Positions 41,439 through 50,257 of a DNA stretch of 64,000 nucleotides are shown in pieces (within the stretch, counting starts at the first letter, position 1; every line of letters starts with the position of its first letter). A model generated the notes under the pieces. It was not told the origin of the DNA. It did no database searches and saw only the letters and a program-made list of their open reading frames with translations. The DNA is taken from contig NZ_JACWMW010000002.1 of NCBI RefSeq assembly GCF_014773275.1, positions 620,001 to 684,000 on the forward strand, written 5' to 3'. Origin of the DNA: Mucilaginibacter rigui. GTDB taxonomy: Bacteria > Bacteroidota > Bacteroidia > Sphingobacteriales > Sphingobacteriaceae. The position numbers and the translations under genes were made by a program.

Positions 41439-43820
41439 ATGAGAACCTTTACCAGGCTTGCCATACTCCTACTGTGTTTTATCGTTTCCGGATCTATTGC
41501 ACAAAACATCAACCCCGATCTGCTGAGTAAACAATGGAAAGCCCAATGGGTTACCGTCCCTAATGAACCTAATAACGGATACGGTGTTTATCATTTCCGC
41601 AAGAGTGTTACCCTCCCTACCAAACCCGCAAAGTTTGTGATCCATGTATCGGCAGATAACCGTTACAAGCTTTATGTGAACGAAAAGCTGGTTAGCATGG
41701 GCCCCGCCCGTGGCGACACCTATTATTGGAATTATGAAACCATTGATATAGCACCTTATTTAGAAGCGGGCAAAAACACTGTTGCCGCCTTGGTTTGGAA
41801 CGATGGCGACACCCGCCCCGAAGCCCAGATCTCTGAACGTACCGCTTTCATATTACAGGGCGATACCGAAAAGGAAGAGATACTGAACACTAATAATACA
41901 TGGAAAGGTACACGCAATAAAGCTTATGCGCCGCTAACAGGTGTGGGCTACTCTGCCTACTACGTTGCCGGCCCTGGTGAAATGATGGATATGCATCAAA
42001 ACATTAAAGATTGGGCAGCCAATAGCTTTAACGACAGCCAGTGGTTACAGACAAAAAAGGTAGACAATGGTAATCCCAAGGGCATAGCCAATGCTTTTGG
42101 ATGGATGCTGGTGCCATCATCTATCCCGCAGATGGAGTTAAAAACGCAACGGTTGGCATCCCTCAGGATAACAAAAGGCTTTACCGCCCCGACTGGTTTC
42201 CCGGCTTCAAAAACCACGGTTACAATTGCTGCCAACACCACCGCATCTATGCTGCTTGATCAATCTTTTCTGACCAACGCTTATTTAACCCTGAACATGA
42301 GCGGGGGCGACAAAGCCGGTATCTCCTTCACTTACTGCGAATCGCCGATGGTGAACGCAGGCAATACCTATCGAATGGTAAAACCAAACCGCAACGATGT
42401 GGATGGGTATAAATTTGTTGGTCGCAAGGATAGCATCATTGCCGATGGCTCGGCAAACCAAAGTTTTACAACGCTGGCTTTCCGCACTTACAGATACATA
42501 CTGGTAAACATTACCACCAAAGATCAGCCGCTAACCATTGATGATATTTACGGAACTTACACCGGGTTCCCTTTTAAACTAAATGCCAAAATACAAACCG
42601 GCAACCCCGAAACCCAGCAGATCATGGACATTGGCTGGCGCACGGCCCGCTCTTGCGCGGTTGAAACCTATTTTGATTGCCCTTATTATGAACAGCTGCA
42701 ATATATAGGCGATGGGCGCATACAGGCCCTGATATCTTATTACAACACCGGCGACGACCGACTTGCGCGTAATGCCCTGAACCTGATAGACCACTCCCGT
42801 ATAGCTGAAGGGATAACGTTGAGCAGGCACCCATCTTACAGCCCGCAGATCATATCTACCTTTTCACTTTGGTATATCAGCATGCTGCACGATTACTGGA
42901 TGTACCGCAACGATCCTAAATTTGTAAAAGATAAACTGGACGGCGTGCGGCAGGTGCTGGCGTTTTTTGGCAAATACCAGCAGGCGAACGGTTCCCTCAA
43001 AAACCTGCCATATTGGACATTTGTTGACTGGGTAGACACCAAAGGCTGGGATTTCGGTCAGCCGCCGAAAGACAGGGACGGCAATTCGGCTATGCTGGAT
43101 ATGCAGCTATTATGTACTTACCGGCAAGCCGCCGAAATGGAAGCCAAACTGGGCATGCCCGCTTACGCACAAATGTATACAACAAAAGCTGCGCAGCTAA
43201 AACTCACCATCCAAAAAAATTATTGGGATGCCGCTAAAGGGCTTTATGCCGATACTAAGGAAAAAGCAACATGGTCACAGCATACCAATGCACTGGCTAT
43301 TTTAAGCGGGGTAGCAACAGGCACCACCGCGGCTGCCTTAAGTAAAAAGCTGGAGAATGATACCAGCCTGGTCAAATCAACCATCTATTTTAAATACTAT
43401 GTACACCAGGCTATGGTAAAAGGCGGTTTGGGTGATGATTATATGAGCTGGCTGGATATTTGGCGCAACAACATCAAAATGGGCCTCACCACCTGGGCCG
43501 AGATCTCTGACCTGGAACACAACCGATCCGACTGCCACGCCTGGGGGGCCAGTCCAAATATCGAGTTTTTCCGCACCGTGCTGGGGATAGACAGCTATGC
43601 GCCGGGGTTCAGCAAAATAAAGATAGAACCGCATTTGGGCAAAATGGAAAATGTCTCCGGCGAGATGCCGCACCCTAATGGTACAGTGGCGGTCAATTAT
43701 GCTAAAACCGGCGCCAAATGGAATATCAGCATTAATTTGCCTATAAAGACGGATGGGGTATTGGTTTGGAAAGGAAAGAGTTATTATTTAAAGGGTGGAG
43801 TAAATAAACTTGTGATTTAA
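41439..43820 (+). CDS. Secreted GH78-type alpha-L-rhamnosidase
   Basis: A 793-residue enzyme of the GH78 type with signal peptide (1-21, ending SIAQ), so it is exported. It probably releases rhamnose from plant glycosides such as flavonoids or pectin side chains. The order fits: N-terminal beta-sandwich (KFVIHVSADNRYKLYVNEKLVSMGPARGD, sugar-binding), then an (alpha/alpha)6 barrel with FDCPYYEQLQYIGDGRIQALISYYNTGD, where the catalytic acid is expected, and a C-terminal sandwich. Third gene of a secreted trio (GH3, esterase, GH78). No SusC/SusD pair is present, so this is not a full polysaccharide utilization locus. Confidence 0.86.
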   Translation: MRTFTRLAILLLCFIVSGSIAQNINPDLLSKQWKAQWVTVPNEPNNGYGVYHFRKSVTLPTKPAKFVIHVSADNRYKLYVNEKLVSMGPARGDTYYWNYETIDIAPYLEAGKNTVAALVWNDGDTRPEAQISERTAFILQGDTEKEEILNTNNTWKGTRNKAYAPLTGVGYSAYYVAGPGEMMDMHQNIKDWAANSFNDSQWLQTKKVDNGNPKGIANAFGWMLVPSSIPQMELKTQRLASLRITKGFTAPTGFPASKTTVTIAANTTASMLLDQSFLTNAYLTLNMSGGDKAGISFTYCESPMVNAGNTYRMVKPNRNDVDGYKFVGRKDSIIADGSANQSFTTLAFRTYRYILVNITTKDQPLTIDDIYGTYTGFPFKLNAKIQTGNPETQQIMDIGWRTARSCAVETYFDCPYYEQLQYIGDGRIQALISYYNTGDDRLARNALNLIDHSRIAEGITLSRHPSYSPQIISTFSLWYISMLHDYWMYRNDPKFVKDKLDGVRQVLAFFGKYQQANGSLKNLPYWTFVDWVDTKGWDFGQPPKDRDGNSAMLDMQLLCTYRQAAEMEAKLGMPAYAQMYTTKAAQLKLTIQKNYWDAAKGLYADTKEKATWSQHTNALAILSGVATGTTAAALSKKLENDTSLVKSTIYFKYYVHQAMVKGGLGDDYMSWLDIWRNNIKMGLTTWAEISDLEHNRSDCHAWGASPNIEFFRTVLGIDSYAPGFSKIKIEPHLGKMENVSGEMPHPNGTVAVNYAKTGAKWNISINLPIKTDGVLVWKGKSYYLKGGVNKLVI

Positions 43821-44233
43821 AGAAACTGCTGTCGCGAGCTTTCAGCTCGTGATACGGCATGACTACAACTTTCAGCTGTTGTAAGCTGAAAGCTTACCTT
43901 GTGCTTTATCACGAGTTACGCTACGCTAAACTCGCGACAGCAGGCATTTTGTAGAGACGGGATACCTCCCGTCTCTTTTAGAACAGGTATACGAGAACCC
44001 TCAATTCCGTTGCTTCAATGTCATAAAACCCAATTAATAAAAACCGCTTTAGCGTAATGGGGTTAGTATTACAACGTGTTCGCTGATAAAATAACACCCG
44101 CATTACAATTATGTTATGCGTATGCTGTTTATTTGGCGTTAATATTATAGCTAAATAATATCTATTTATTATTAAAAATGTGATATTTACGCACTGAAAC
44201 CTGCTTATACATTCAACCCATATCACCGGTTAC
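43821..44233. other. Intergenic region with REP copies, no gene
   Basis: These 413 bases hold a detached pair of RAYT-type palindromes (43828-43941) and a TAGAGACGGGA hairpin (43952-43976). I see no convincing gene in the rest. Confidence 0.65.
43828..43941. repeat. Detached REP-like pair of the RAYT family
   Basis: A 31-base copy (43828-43858, GCTGTCGCGAGCTTTCAGCT..) and a reversed 39-base copy (43903-43941) face each other, with a GTAAGCTGAAAGCTTAC hairpin between. They match those around the transposase at 26278-27194, so the family spreads without its own gene here. Confidence 0.85.
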
Positions 44234-44989
44234 ATGAAAACAACGCCTTCTAAGTTAAAAATCCTTTCAATTGATATCGGTGGCTCCAGTATTAAAGCTA
44301 CTATACTTGACAGTAAGGGCAACCTTACCATGGATTATAAAAAAACAGCAACCCCCAAACCGGCTAATCCCGAGAATGTGGTTAAGGCTATTAATGCACT
44401 GGTTAAAGGTTTCCCGGCTTTCGATAAAATATCAGTAGGCTTCCCTGGTTATGTACGCAACAGTATTGTAAAAACAGCGCCAAACCTGGGTAACGATTAT
44501 TGGAAGGATGTTGATTTTAGAAAACTGCTGGAGGCTGACCTGGGTAAAGATGCGCAGGTGGTGAACGATGCCGATATGCAGGGCCTTGGCGTAGTAAGCG
44601 GCAAAGGGCTTGAAATGGTAATTACCCTGGGTACAGGTTTTGGCACCGCACTGTTAATGGATGGGCACCTGCTGCCACACCTGGAGGTATCACACCATCC
44701 CGTATCAAAGGGCCGCGATTATGACCAGTATATTGGCGATAAGGCGCTTGAAGAAATAGGCGAGAAAAAATGGAACCGACGCATCAAAAAAGTTTTTGAA
44801 ATATTAAAAACCGTATTCAACTACGACTATTTATATATAGGCGGCGGTAACTCTGACCTGCTTGATTTTAAGCTGGACAAAAACATGAAAATAGTAACCA
44901 ATGCCGATGGCATTAAAGGCGGGGCCAAATTGTGGCAGGAGGATAAGCACCCCGTTACACATACCGCAATGGCAACCCCAACCAAATAA
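44234..44989 (+). CDS. ROK-family glucokinase, polyphosphate type
   Basis: A 251-residue kinase with an actin-like fold that phosphorylates glucose. The phosphate loop is SIDIGGSSIKATIL, then SVGFPGYVRNSIV, and GTGFGTALLMDG. SHHPVSKGRDYDQYIG resembles the segment of polyphosphate-dependent glucokinases, and no zinc-binding Cys motif of classical ROK proteins is seen, so polyphosphate or ATP may be donor. It lies 26 bases before transketolase, at the head of a pentose-phosphate cluster, where its product glucose-6-phosphate feeds Zwf. Donor assignment is inference. Confidence 0.82.
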   Translation: MKTTPSKLKILSIDIGGSSIKATILDSKGNLTMDYKKTATPKPANPENVVKAINALVKGFPAFDKISVGFPGYVRNSIVKTAPNLGNDYWKDVDFRKLLEADLGKDAQVVNDADMQGLGVVSGKGLEMVITLGTGFGTALLMDGHLLPHLEVSHHPVSKGRDYDQYIGDKALEEIGEKKWNRRIKKVFEILKTVFNYDYLYIGGGNSDLLDFKLDKNMKIVTNADGIKGGAKLWQEDKHPVTHTAMATPTK

Positions 44990-45015
44990 TCATCTTTCTT
45001 TTTTTACTTACAACA

Positions 45016-47022
45016 ATGGAAAAACAAAACAAAGAACTGGAACAATTAGCAATAGATACCGTAAGGATCCTTTCGGCAGATGCAGTACAAAAGGCAAATT
45101 CGGGCCACCCGGGCACGGCAATGGCTTTAGCCCCAATGGGCCATGTACTTTGGACCAAGTTTTTAAATTATAACCCAAAAAATCCTGATTTTGCAAACCG
45201 CGACAGGTTTATCCTTTCTGCAGGGCATGCTTGTATACTACAATATAATTTCCTGTACTTAACCGGGTATGATCTTTCGTTAGATGATATCAAACAATTC
45301 CGCCAGTTAAACAGCAAAACTGCCGGCCACCCCGAGTACGGTTTGGCACCGGGCGTTGATGTTACAACCGGCCCGCTTGGCCAGGGCTTTGCAAATGGTG
45401 TTGGTTTTGCCATTGCCCAAAAACATTTGGCAGCACGTTACAATAAACCGGGTTTCGATCTTTTCAACTACAACGTCTACTCAATAGTGAGCGATGGCGA
45501 TATGATGGAAGGCGTAACCTCTGAGGCGGCTTCATTAGCAGGCCACTTACAGTTGGGTAACTTAATTTACTTATACGACGATAACCACATCTCTATTGAA
45601 GGCAGCACAGACATCGCTTTCAATGAGGATGTAAGCGCCCGTTTCCGCGCCTATGGCTGGCATGTACAGGATCTGCCGGATGTTAACGATACCCATGCTT
45701 TAGAACTGGCTATCATCAACGCTAAATCTGAAACGCAAAAACCATCGTTGATCCGCGTACGTTCATTGATCGCTTACGGCAGCCCTAACAAATCGGGTAC
45801 TGCAGGTTCACACGGTTCGCCGCTGGGTGCCGATGAAATAAAACTGGTAAAAGAATTCTTTGGTTTCGACCCGGAGAAATCATTCAACGTACCTGCCGAA
45901 GTATTAAAATACTACCACGAAAAAGGCGCACGCGGTGAGAAAACCGAAGCTAAATGGAACGAACTTTTTGCCAAATACAAAGAGAAATTCCCTGAGTTAG
46001 CTGCCGAATACGAAGCTGCGTTTGCAGGTGAATTACCAAAAGGCTGGGCAGATAAACTACCAGTATTTAAAGGCTCTGATCCTAAAATGGCAACCCGCCA
46101 GGCATCTGGTAAAGTGTTGAATGCTGTTGCTGCAAGCCTGCCAAACTTAATTGGTGGTGCAGCCGATCTGGCTCCATCAACAGAAACCAACCTGAAGGAT
46201 TTTGATTCATTTACATCTGAAAACAGGGGTGGCCGCAACTTCCACTTCGGTATCCGCGAGCATGCTATGGGTTCGGCCTTAAATGGTATGGCCTTAACAA
46301 AAGGTTTGTTGCCGTTTGGTGCAACCTTCCTGCAATTTGCTGATTATATGCGCCCGCCTATCCGTTTGGCAGCCATTATGAAGATAAGCCCGATATTTGT
46401 TTACACCCATGATAGTATTGGCCTTGGCGAAGATGGTACAACCCACCAGCCTGTAGAGCATTTATCATCGCTGCGCGCTATTCCTAACGTAACCGTTATC
46501 CGCCCTGCCGATGCCAACGAAACGGCATTTGCATGGAAGGTAGCTATCGAGAAAAAAGGCGGCCCTACTGTATTGGTGTTCACCCGCCAGGCATTGCCTA
46601 TACTTGATCAGGATAAATACGGCAAAGCTGCCGACCTGGAAAAAGGCGCATACATCGTATCAGAAGCCAGCAAGGGTGTTGACCTGATCCTGATGGCTAC
46701 CGGCTCTGAAGTAGCATTGATATTAGACGCACAGAAACAACTTGAGGCCGACGGTATCTCTACCCGTGTGGTAAGCATGCCATCATGGGAGTTGTTTGAG
46801 AAACAGGATGCCGCTTACAAAGAAAAAGTATTCCCTAAAGCAAGCCGCAAACGTTTAGCCGTTGAAATGGCCTCGCCAATGGGGTGGCACAAATACACTA
46901 CCGACGAAGGCGATATGCTGGGCATGACCACCTTTGGTGAATCGGCTCCGGCAGATGACCTGTACAAACACTTCGGCTTTACAGTTGATAACGTAGTTAA
47001 AAGAGCGAAAGCGATTTTATAA
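45016..47022 (+). CDS. tkt: Transketolase
   Basis: Transketolase moves two-carbon units between sugar phosphates using thiamine diphosphate. The 668 residues give the full-length form (pyrophosphate, pyrimidine and C-terminal domains in one chain): GHPGTAMALAPMGHVLW, SIVSDGDMMEGVTSEA (Mg and ThDP loop), DDNHISIEGSTDIAFNED, HFGIREHAMGSALNGM and the helix FTRQALPILDQ. It starts 26 bases after the glucokinase gene. A dispersed AAGAATCAAGA repeat lies just past its stop, in front of the DUF3828-type gene. Confidence 0.96.
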   Translation: MEKQNKELEQLAIDTVRILSADAVQKANSGHPGTAMALAPMGHVLWTKFLNYNPKNPDFANRDRFILSAGHACILQYNFLYLTGYDLSLDDIKQFRQLNSKTAGHPEYGLAPGVDVTTGPLGQGFANGVGFAIAQKHLAARYNKPGFDLFNYNVYSIVSDGDMMEGVTSEAASLAGHLQLGNLIYLYDDNHISIEGSTDIAFNEDVSARFRAYGWHVQDLPDVNDTHALELAIINAKSETQKPSLIRVRSLIAYGSPNKSGTAGSHGSPLGADEIKLVKEFFGFDPEKSFNVPAEVLKYYHEKGARGEKTEAKWNELFAKYKEKFPELAAEYEAAFAGELPKGWADKLPVFKGSDPKMATRQASGKVLNAVAASLPNLIGGAADLAPSTETNLKDFDSFTSENRGGRNFHFGIREHAMGSALNGMALTKGLLPFGATFLQFADYMRPPIRLAAIMKISPIFVYTHDSIGLGEDGTTHQPVEHLSSLRAIPNVTVIRPADANETAFAWKVAIEKKGGPTVLVFTRQALPILDQDKYGKAADLEKGAYIVSEASKGVDLILMATGSEVALILDAQKQLEADGISTRVVSMPSWELFEKQDAAYKEKVFPKASRKRLAVEMASPMGWHKYTTDEGDMLGMTTFGESAPADDLYKHFGFTVDNVVKRAKAIL

Positions 47023-47033
47023 AAAGATACAAG

Positions 47034-47080
47034 AGATAAGAATCAAGAGCCAAGACAAACTTCGATCTTGATTCTTATCT
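47034..47080. repeat. AAGAATCAAGA inverted repeat, copy 1
   Basis: AGATAAGAATCAAGA (47034-47048) and TCTTGATTCTTATCT (47066-47080) are exact 15-bp inverted repeats with 17 bases between. Related elements are at 51695-51776 and 60608-60724. Confidence 0.7.
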
Positions 47081-47104
47081 TATGATTGGACGATTTATAA
47101 GCAA

Positions 47105-47695
47105 ATGAACAAAAGATTTTTTATAATTCTCGGTATAGCTGCGCTTTGCATGTCTGTATTTTCGAATGTAAAGGCACAATCTCCTGCAAAGGATAAAGAA
47201 AGCGCAAAAGCTTTTGTTCAGAAGTTTTATAGCTGGTATGTTGCATTATATAATAAGGATACCCCTAAGTCTGATTTGATCGCACTAAAAAAATATCCTG
47301 CATATTTCGATAAAACGTTAGGCGAAGCCCTCGTGAGGGACTATACAGAACAACCTCAAAATGCAGGTGAAATTTTGGGATTGGATGCCGACCCATTTCT
47401 AAGTTCCCAAGACACAGGGTTTGATTACCTTGCAGGCGATGTTAAGCAAGTAGGAGATAAATTTTTAATAGATATACATAGCGGGACTGCTGGCGAACCT
47501 AAAAAAGAAATATTAAAATCGGAAACAGTTTTAATAGCTCAGGTTTCTAATGTTAATAACCAGCGGAGATTTATCAATTTTTTATATCCCGCTAAACAAG
47601 GGGGCGGTAATCTGTTAGCAACACTTGCCAGTTTGCGTAAGGATAGGCAGGAATGGATTGCAAAACATGGTAAAAAATCAAAGGCTAAACAATGA
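47105..47695 (+). CDS. Secreted DUF3828-like protein
   Basis: A 196-residue protein with signal peptide (1-25, ending VKAQ), so it is exported although its neighbours are cytoplasmic sugar enzymes. KESAKAFVQKFYSWYVALYN resembles the DUF3828/lumazine-binding-like pattern. The last 20 residues are highly charged. It overlaps rpiA by 4 bases (ATGA), so it is translated with it, but no metabolic role is seen. It may have entered the operon late. Confidence 0.65.
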   Translation: MNKRFFIILGIAALCMSVFSNVKAQSPAKDKESAKAFVQKFYSWYVALYNKDTPKSDLIALKKYPAYFDKTLGEALVRDYTEQPQNAGEILGLDADPFLSSQDTGFDYLAGDVKQVGDKFLIDIHSGTAGEPKKEILKSETVLIAQVSNVNNQRRFINFLYPAKQGGGNLLATLASLRKDRQEWIAKHGKKSKAKQ

Positions 47696-48399
47696 ACAAG
47701 AGCAGCAGTTTGATAAGCAACCTTGCATGGTCGTCAGAGATCATCAACCCGGCCGGTAAACGAAAGGTAGCAGAGCAAATTGCCGCAATGGTGAAGGATG
47801 GCGATGTGCTTGGTGTTGGCTCGGGGTCCACGGTTTATATGGCGCTGCTGGCGATATCTGAAAGGATAAAGGCCGAAGGGTTAAACGTGCTGGCTATACC
47901 TACGTCGATAGAAATTTCGATGTTTTGCAGCAAGTTGGGCATCCCGCTTACCTCGTTGTTTGAACATACCCCCGATTGGCTTTTTGACGGAGCCGACGAG
48001 GTAGACCCGAACAACTGGCTGATAAAGGGCCGAGGGGGCGCAATGTTTAAAGAGAAACTATTGATCAGTAGCAGTAAGGTAAACTACATTATTGTTGACG
48101 ATAGCAAGCTGGTGCCAAAGCTGGGGACAAACTTCCCTGTACCGGTTGAGGTTTTTCCGCAGGCATTATTGCATGTGGAGGCCGGACTTAAAAAGCTTGG
48201 CGCCAACAATATTGCCTTAAGGCCTGCAAAAGGGAAGGACGGTTCTATTATTACTGAAAATGGTAACCTGATATTGGATTGCCGTTTTGATGAAATAAAA
48301 GATAGCCTGGAACGTGATATAAAAGCCATAACAGGTGTTATAGAAAGCGGGTTGTTCATTGGTTATAACCTGCAGATATTAACAGCAGATAACAATTGA
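47692..48399 (+). CDS. rpiA: Ribose-5-phosphate isomerase A
   Basis: RpiA interconverts ribose 5-phosphate and ribulose 5-phosphate. The 235 residues show LGVGSGSTVYMALLA (phosphate site), FDGADEVDPNNWLIKGRGGAMFKEKLL (catalytic Asp, Glu and Lys region) and DDSKLVPKLG. Its start overlaps the end of the DUF3828-type gene by 4 bases. A 127-base gap follows before transaldolase, with a sequence that could carry a separate promoter. Rpe (ribulose-phosphate epimerase) is not in the cluster. Confidence 0.94.
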   Translation: MNKSSSLISNLAWSSEIINPAGKRKVAEQIAAMVKDGDVLGVGSGSTVYMALLAISERIKAEGLNVLAIPTSIEISMFCSKLGIPLTSLFEHTPDWLFDGADEVDPNNWLIKGRGGAMFKEKLLISSSKVNYIIVDDSKLVPKLGTNFPVPVEVFPQALLHVEAGLKKLGANNIALRPAKGKDGSIITENGNLILDCRFDEIKDSLERDIKAITGVIESGLFIGYNLQILTADNN

Positions 48400-48526
48400 T
48401 ATTGTGACTTGTGACTAACAGAATAAGGAGATTAATATTACACTATCGGGTAGTATAAACCTGAGATTTGTGCAACAAAAAATTAATAATTAACAAGAAT
48501 TTAAAACAACACTATATACATTCATC

Positions 48527-49621
48527 ATGGCAAATAACGTAAAACAAATACATGATTTCGGTCAGAGCATCTGGCTTGATTTTATTGACCGCGAGATCAT
48601 CTCATCAGGTAAATTACAAAAACTGATTGACGAAGATGGCGTAAGAGGCGTAACCTCAAACCCTGCGATATTTGAAAAGGCCATAACCAGCAGTTCTGAT
48701 TATGATGCGGATATAAAAACACTTGGCGCAACCGCCAAAACTACCGAAGAACTTTTCTTTGGCTTAGCTATAAAAGACATCCAGGCTGCTGCCGACTTAT
48801 TTGATGGTGTTTACAATGAAGGCGTTGTTGGTGCCGATGGATACGTTAGTTTAGAGGTATCACCATTTTTAGCTTTAGATGCTGAAGGTACGGCTAAACA
48901 AGCCGAATTGCTTTGGAAACAGGTTGACCGTAAAAACGTAATGATCAAAATACCGGGCACAAAACCGGGTTTAAAAGCCATCCGCGAGTCTATTGCCAAA
49001 GGCATCAACATTAACGTAACTTTACTATTTGGTTTAGAGCGTTATGAAGAAGTTACCGAAGCATACATCTCTGGTTTAGAAGACCATTTAGCAGCAGGCC
49101 ATAACATCGAGCATATCTCTTCAGTAGCAAGCTTCTTTTTAAGCCGCATTGATGTGGTTGTTGACCCGTTATTACAGGCAAAAGGCGAAAACGGCCTGGT
49201 TGGCGAAGTTGCCATCGCGTCCGCTAAAAAAGCATACGAAATTTACAAAAGGGTGTTCAGCACCGACCGTTGGAAAGCTTTGGAAGCAAAAGGTGGTAAG
49301 CCACAGCGTTTGCTTTGGGCAAGTACCGGCAGCAAAAACCCTGCGTTTAAAGATACCAAATATGTTGAGGCACTTATTGGCCCTGATACTGTTGATACTG
49401 TTCCGTTGGAAACTATCGATGCTTTCCGCGACCATGGCATCGCAGCAGATACATTGATGTTAGGCTTAGACCAGGCTACCGAAACATTAGGCAGGTTAAA
49501 ATCATTAGGTATCGATTTAGACAAGATCACACAAGACCTTGAAGATGAAGGTATCGAAAAATTCAACAAGCCCTTCGAAAAATTGCTGAAGGCTATCGAA
49601 GACCAAAAAGCAAAGGCATAA
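48527..49621 (+). CDS. tal: Transaldolase
   Basis: Transaldolase moves a three-carbon dihydroxyacetone unit by a Schiff-base Lys. The 364 residues match the longer bacterial type: GQSIWLDFIDREIISSGKLQKLI, GVRGVTSNPAIFEKAI, NVMIKIPGTKPGLKAIRESIAKGININVTLLFGLERY (catalytic Lys in MIKIPG), and WASTGSKNPAFKDTKYVEALIGPDTVDTVP. Cytoplasmic. It is followed 11 bases later by the HAD phosphatase and then gnd, so the cluster continues as one unit. Confidence 0.94.
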   Translation: MANNVKQIHDFGQSIWLDFIDREIISSGKLQKLIDEDGVRGVTSNPAIFEKAITSSSDYDADIKTLGATAKTTEELFFGLAIKDIQAAADLFDGVYNEGVVGADGYVSLEVSPFLALDAEGTAKQAELLWKQVDRKNVMIKIPGTKPGLKAIRESIAKGININVTLLFGLERYEEVTEAYISGLEDHLAAGHNIEHISSVASFFLSRIDVVVDPLLQAKGENGLVGEVAIASAKKAYEIYKRVFSTDRWKALEAKGGKPQRLLWASTGSKNPAFKDTKYVEALIGPDTVDTVPLETIDAFRDHGIAADTLMLGLDQATETLGRLKSLGIDLDKITQDLEDEGIEKFNKPFEKLLKAIEDQKAKA

Positions 49622-49632
49622 CCCAAAAGCTG

Positions 49633-50256
49633 ATGAAAAAATCAGATGTAAAGATTCTTTTCTTTGACGTTGGAGGCATATTGCTAACCAACGGATGGGG
49701 CCACGAATCGCGCCATGAAGCAGCCAAAAAATTTGGGCTGGATTATGAGGAGGTTAATGCCCTGCATAACTTTATATTCAACGTATACGAGATAGGCAGC
49801 ATTACGCTTGATGAGTACCTTGATACCGTGATATTTAACGAGCCCCGCGATTTTGTTCGCGAGGACTTTAAGGAATTCATATACGCGCAGTCTGTTGAGT
49901 TACCCGATATGCTAAAGTGGCTAAAGGAATGGAAAAAAGATTGCGGCTTCCGCATCATCTCCATTAATAACGAAGGTAAGGAGCTGAATGATTACCGTGT
50001 GCAGAAGTTTAAACTGCACGAGTGTTTTGATGCCTTTATCTCATCGTGCGAAGTAAAAATGCGCAAACCCGACCCGGGTATCTGGCAGCTGGCTATGGGT
50101 ATTGCCCAGGTATCGCCGAACCAGTGCGTGTATTTTGACGACCGGATAATGTTTGTACGCACAGCCGAAAAGCTTGGCATACGCTCGTTTCAGCACACGG
50201 ACTTCGAGAAAACTAAAAAAATATTAAACGACCTTAAGAAAGAAAACCTCAAATAA
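49633..50256 (+). CDS. HAD-family phosphatase, YihX-like
   Basis: A 207-residue HAD hydrolase. Motif I is LFFDVGGILLTNG, where the second Asp of the usual DxD is replaced by Gly, as seen in the YihX branch (alpha-D-glucose-1-phosphate phosphatase); Asn of IISINNEG, the Lys in KMRKPDPGIW and YFDDRIMFV provide motifs II-IV. Cytoplasmic. It sits between tal (11 bases before) and gnd (1 base after), so a sugar phosphate is the likely substrate; this is inferred from position. Confidence 0.85.
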   Translation: MKKSDVKILFFDVGGILLTNGWGHESRHEAAKKFGLDYEEVNALHNFIFNVYEIGSITLDEYLDTVIFNEPRDFVREDFKEFIYAQSVELPDMLKWLKEWKKDCGFRIISINNEGKELNDYRVQKFKLHECFDAFISSCEVKMRKPDPGIWQLAMGIAQVSPNQCVYFDDRIMFVRTAEKLGIRSFQHTDFEKTKKILNDLKKENLK

Positions 50257-50257
50257 C

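Noticed and set aside
37329..43820. Polysaccharide utilization locus
   Set aside because: No SusC or SusD homologues or sugar-sensing regulator are next to the three secreted enzymes.
43978..44226. 82-residue minus-strand frame upstream of the glucokinase gene
   Set aside because: No motif, no start context, and it overlaps the promoter region of the next gene and a repeat.
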